This document shows, one piece after another, positions 4,934 to 7,205 of a DNA stretch of 7,205 bases. The stretch's first letter is position 1. Each line of letters begins with the position of its first letter. The notes beneath the pieces are model-generated. The model searched no databases and was not told where the DNA came from. It worked only from the letters and a program-made list of their open reading frames with translations. The translations under genes and the position numbers were made by a program. Where the stretch lies: the NCBI GenBank assembly GCA_900554135.1, contig USFU01000086.1:1-7205 (forward strand). The letters run 5' to 3'. Source of the stretch: an uncultured Collinsella sp. Lineage in GTDB: Bacteria; Actinomycetota; Coriobacteriia; Coriobacteriales; Coriobacteriaceae.

Positions 4934-4970
4934 TGATTTTAGATAGCGGTCGAGCAAAGGACCAGGGCGC

Positions 4971-5582
4971 CTAGTCGTCAGCGAGTTGAATTCCCAACAA
5001 ACCCGAGAGTGCCAGCGCCTGCTCGGCATTGACCGTCAAGCCACGCAGCTCACGGTAGTCACCCGAGACGACAGGGGCCGCGAATGTACAGCGCGACACA
5101 TCAACGCCGGAAAGCGACGTCTTAAACACATCCACACGCGTCAGGTCACAGCCATCCAGGCGTATCTGACCCAGCTTAGCACCCTGAAACGCGGCCTCGC
5201 TCAGACGCGTATCGCGTGCTGTCATAGGGCCAATACGCCCCTCCGAAAGGTTCGCATAGCTCAAATCGCACGATGCAAACGACACACTCGACAGACGCGC
5301 CCTGAGCAAGTTGAGTCCCGGCGCCGAGCAGTCAACGAAGTCACAGCGGTTGAGCCAGCAGCCTTCCATGTTGCAGCGGATAAAGCGGCAGCCGCGAAAC
5401 ACCACGTTGTGAAACATCGAGCCGCTCCAGTCAACGCCATCGAACTCGCAAGATCGGAACACGACGCCATCGAAGGTCGCGCCGTTCGCAACGTCATAGG
5501 CAAGATCCAAATCCTCAAAAGCGGTATTGGAGACGAGTTCGTCGCCCTCAGCAAATAGGTCGATGAGCTCGTCCATGCCCAT
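4971..5582 (-). CDS. Pentapeptide-repeat protein (Qnr-like fold)
   Basis: This 203-residue protein is built mostly of pentapeptide repeats of the A(D/N/F)LXX type, from about residue 18 to 165. Examples are ATFDG VVFRS CEFDG, SMFHN VVFRG CRFIR CNMEG, CDLSY ANLSE and AAFQG AKLGQ IRLDG CDLTR. Such repeats fold into a right-handed quadrilateral beta-helix. A non-repeat C-terminus, YRELRGLTVNAEQALALSGLLGIQL, resembles the capping, dimer-forming tail of Qnr/MfpA-type proteins. Known members mimic DNA and protect gyrase or act as scaffolds; most are uncharacterised, so gyrase binding here is only possible. No signal peptide is seen. The start is uncertain: ATG 5582 (MGMDEL) or ATG 5576 (MDEL). Neither has a clear Shine-Dalgarno, and no other in-frame start codon lies between them and the hairpin upstream. 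It lies 79 bases after the SGNH gene with a palindrome between. Confidence 0.85.
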   Translation of the reverse strand: MGMDELIDLFAEGDELVSNTAFEDLDLAYDVANGATFDGVVFRSCEFDGVDWSGSMFHNVVFRGCRFIRCNMEGCWLNRCDFVDCSAPGLNLLRARLSSVSFASCDLSYANLSEGRIGPMTARDTRLSEAAFQGAKLGQIRLDGCDLTRVDVFKTSLSGVDVSRCTFAAPVVSGDYRELRGLTVNAEQALALSGLLGIQLADD

Positions 5583-5612
5583 ATGGCAGCCAAGCCGTTC
5601 GTTTACCCGGGC

Positions 5613-5649
5613 AAAACCACCGCAAAGGTGCCTGTCCCCTTTGCGGTGG
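5613..5649 (-). terminator. REP-like palindrome acting as terminator of the SGNH gene
   Basis: CCACCGCAAAGG (5617-5628) and CCTTTGCGGTGG (5638-5649) form a perfect 12-bp stem. Read on the minus strand the loop is GGACAGGCA and the stem is followed by TTTT (5616-5613), 12 bases after the SGNH stop codon. This is a credible intrinsic terminator. The core GGGGACAGGCACC resembles palindromic repeats that I recall from RAYT-type transposase elements of other bacteria; this is memory, not a search result. Confidence 0.75.
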
Positions 5650-5661
5650 CTTGGGGTCGCG

Positions 5662-6321
5662 CTACTCACCGAGCATCTCTTTGAGCTTGGCTGCCACGGC
5701 ATGTCCCAAGCTCTCATGGCTTTCGGGCATCATATGCAGATAGTCGATATCGCCCGGCTCGGCAAACTCGGCGGCATTCAAAAAGTCGCAGCCAAACTGC
5801 TCAGCCACGTGCGCATAGTACTCGCCAAAATGCTCAGATGCCTCAACGGAATGCTCGTCAAAGTCGGTCATATACACATCGGCGATCTGCGGCTTAATCT
5901 TGATGGGAGCAATCAGCAGAATGCGCGGACAAGGCGCAGCGTCGGTCCACGGAAACGCGCGGACGGCGCGAATCAGCGCCATGGCGCCACGGGCGATATC
6001 GGAAGCTGTCACGTTAAAGACCGTCTTACAGTCGTTGGTGCCCAGCATGATCACAATGGCGTCCAGCGGCTTATGGGCCTCGAGCAGCATCGGAAGCGCG
6101 CGAATGCCGTTGAGGTTAGTGTCCAGATGGCACATATCGTCGCGCACCGTCGTGCGGCCGTTGAGTCCCTCCTCAATCACATGCCAGCCCTCGCCCAGGT
6201 CACGCTGTGCCACGCCGCACCAGCGCACATCGCGCGCATAGCGCACCGCGGAGCCATCGCGCATACCAGCCGGATCATAGCCATAGGTGTTGCTATCACC
6301 AAAGCACAGAACGTTTTTCAT
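5662..6321 (-). CDS. SGNH/GDSL hydrolase, MsAcT/arylesterase-like
   Basis: The 219-residue protein has all four SGNH blocks. Block I is LCFGDSNTYG with nucleophile S10. Block II is VIEEGLNGRTT with oxyanion G52. Block III is VIMLGTNDCK with N96. Block V is DYLHMMPESH with D193 and H196. VRWCGV, VIEEGLNGRTT, LDAIVIMLGTND and the SDIARGAMALI-type segment closely resemble the Mycobacterium smegmatis esterase/acyltransferase MsAcT as I recall it. The expected activity is hydrolysis or transfer of short acyl esters; the natural substrate is unknown. There is no signal peptide, so it is cytosolic. The start at 6321 is supported by AAAGGAAGGG a few bases upstream on the minus strand and by the family start MKNVLCFGDS. 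A terminator of the preceding minus-strand gene lies immediately upstream (6340-6371), leaving no room for a promoter between, so expression may depend on read-through or a promoter inside the upstream gene. Confidence 0.93.
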   Translation of the reverse strand: MKNVLCFGDSNTYGYDPAGMRDGSAVRYARDVRWCGVAQRDLGEGWHVIEEGLNGRTTVRDDMCHLDTNLNGIRALPMLLEAHKPLDAIVIMLGTNDCKTVFNVTASDIARGAMALIRAVRAFPWTDAAPCPRILLIAPIKIKPQIADVYMTDFDEHSVEASEHFGEYYAHVAEQFGCDFLNAAEFAEPGDIDYLHMMPESHESLGHAVAAKLKEMLGE

Positions 6322-6339
6322 CGTAAGCCCTTCCTTTAG

Positions 6340-6371
6340 TAAAAAGCCGACGGGAGCAGCCCCCGTCGGCT
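6340..6371 (-). terminator. Rho-independent terminator of the PARG-type gene
   Basis: AGCCGACGGG (6345-6354) and CCCGTCGGCT (6362-6371) form a perfect 10-bp stem with a 7-base loop. On the minus strand it is followed by TTTTT (about 6345-6341). It lies 25 bases after the stop codon at 6397-6399 and ends only a few bases before the Shine-Dalgarno of the SGNH gene. Confidence 0.85.
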
Positions 6372-6396
6372 CGGCATGTCGCATCACGCGCACCGT

Positions 6397-7205
6397 TTAC
6401 AGGTACTTGCGCCAGTCGTCGTCATCCTCATCGTCCTCGGCAGCGGCCTGAGCCTGCTCGGCGGCACGGGCGGCCGCGGCGCGGGCAGCAACCTGAGCAT
6501 AGGACTCCTCGTTACGCTCGGGGAAGCTTGCCAGCACGTGTTCAAACTTGGCGAAGTCCTCATCCCAGCGCGTAGAAGGCACGGCAAAGAACACCTGCTT
6601 GACCTTAAAGTCGCCCGATGCGAGCTCCTCGCGGAAGAGCTCTGCCACGGCCTCGGCATCAAAGCCGTTATTGTCGCAGCCCCAAGCACCCAGCACGAGC
6701 TTCTCGCGACCCAGCTCATCGCAGATGGCAAGGACAAAGCGGATACGGTCGCGCAGGGCATCCAACAGGGCGTCGTCACTCACGCGGTACTCCTGGCGGG
6801 CGCGCTTGACGTTGGGTGCGGCGGCAACGATCACATCGGCGTATGCGTGCACGTGGTTGCGGTCGAAGCGCACGGCGGGCACCACCAGCGCACGATTGCG
6901 GTAAAGCTCGCAGTTGATGTTGCGGCGACGGTTCTCGCCGTACCACTTACGCTGCTTGTCGAGCACGTTGTACAGGTACGAATCGGCGCAGAGCGTGGCC
7001 TCCTGGCCCAGGTAGCCCTGGATATAGCCGCCGCCCGGATTGGTAAACGAGGCAAAGGCAAGCACGGCCATATCGCAGAACTGCGCATAGCCGCGGCCGT
7101 TATCGAGGATTGCCTGCGTGGCGGAGGCATCAAGCACAGTGACCTCGGGCAGGACCGGAGCAGCCTCCTCCGCGGGCGCGGACTCGGCTTCGCCGGCCGA
7201 CTCGT
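6397..7205 (-). CDS. TIGR02452/microbial PARG-type domain protein (5' end outside window)
   Basis: The minus-strand frame is open to the window edge, so 268 C-terminal residues are visible. An in-frame GTG at 7135-7137 is internal, since the frame continues upstream as an Ala/Glu/Pro-rich stretch (ESAGEAESAPAEEAAPVLPEVTVLD). The core is MAVLAFASFTNPGGGYIQGYLGQEATLCADSYLYNVL, then VHAYADVIVAAAPNVKR and KLVLGAWGCDNNGFDAEAVAELFREEL. This order is that of TIGR02452 proteins, whose fold is related to macrodomain poly(ADP-ribose) glycohydrolases. The bacterial PARG signature is GGG-X6-8-QEE; here it is GGG-X7-QEA, so the second, catalytic Glu is replaced by Ala. The C-terminus is an Ala-rich helix-like segment followed by the acidic DDEDDDDWRKYL. 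Binding of ADP-ribose-type ligands without hydrolysis is possible but unproven. A strong terminator follows. Confidence 0.85.
   Translation of the reverse strand, partial: ESAGEAESAPAEEAAPVLPEVTVLDASATQAILDNGRGYAQFCDMAVLAFASFTNPGGGYIQGYLGQEATLCADSYLYNVLDKQRKWYGENRRRNINCELYRNRALVVPAVRFDRNHVHAYADVIVAAAPNVKRARQEYRVSDDALLDALRDRIRFVLAICDELGREKLVLGAWGCDNNGFDAEAVAELFREELASGDFKVKQVFFAVPSTRWDEDFAKFEHVLASFPERNEESYAQVAARAAAARAAEQAQAAAEDDEDDDDWRKYL

Noticed and set aside
4986..5558. Plus-strand open frame of about 190 codons opposite the pentapeptide-repeat gene
   Set aside because: It has no recognisable domain and no Shine-Dalgarno, and it runs fully antisense to a gene with clear repeats.
5527..6339. 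Plus-strand open frame of about 270 codons opposite the SGNH gene
   Set aside because: The minus strand holds all four SGNH blocks; the plus-strand product is a shadow with no family features and crosses an intergenic palindrome.
7135..7137. GTG as start of the PARG-type gene
   Set aside because: The frame continues upstream to the window edge with coding-like composition, no ribosome-binding site is seen, and TIGR02452 proteins have more sequence before the NPGGG block.

Overview
The window is a GC-rich, densely coded stretch of bacterial chromosome. Codon use, gene content and the TPP-riboswitch-controlled thiC next to a stand-alone thiD suggest an anaerobic gut actinobacterium of the Coriobacteriia, probably Collinsella-like. 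That assignment is inferred from sequence style, not from a marker gene. No rRNA, tRNA, insertion sequence or classical CRISPR array is visible.

Layout. Positions 1-528 (+) hold the C-terminal part of an M18 metalloaminopeptidase, followed by a strong hairpin terminator (543-611) that almost touches the ribosome-binding site of yaaA (629-1438, +), a peroxide-stress family protein. Convergent to yaaA is a small single-pass membrane protein of unknown function (1479-1994, -). It is divergent from the thiamin block: a promoter, a TPP riboswitch (2063-2158) whose 3' end contains the Shine-Dalgarno sequence, thiC (2166-3500) and thiD (3679-4509). ThiC makes HMP-P from the purine intermediate AIR, and ThiD phosphorylates it to HMP-PP. 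Only thiC carries the riboswitch; thiD has its own leader with hairpins and a TATAAT box.

The 461-base convergent gap after thiD (4510-4970) has no gene but is packed with seven palindromes. Its centre is three 57-base long inverted repeats (4614-4670, 4694-4750, 4774-4830) separated by exactly 23 bases, giving an exact 80-base period. The stem arm is ATCTCGATCTGTAACA, and comparison of the loops indicates that the third unit is inverted. Around it are palindromes of a second family whose loops resemble GGGGACAGGCACC (4519-4555, 4575-4604, 4839-4867, and a fourth copy at 5617-5649). Two of these also look like working terminators. A 63-base bipartite hairpin (4871-4933) closes the gap.

The right part is a minus-strand series. 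In transcription order it has a TIGR02452/microbial-PARG-type protein (6397 to beyond the window end), a terminator, an SGNH hydrolase resembling the mycobacterial acyltransferase MsAcT (5662-6321), a palindrome-terminator, and a pentapeptide-repeat protein (4971-5582). The PARG-type protein carries QEA where the family signature is QEE, so its catalytic glutamate may be missing. The most interesting item is the 80-base-period palindrome array. I describe it as a REPIN/BIME-like clustered element of unknown function rather than a CRISPR array.
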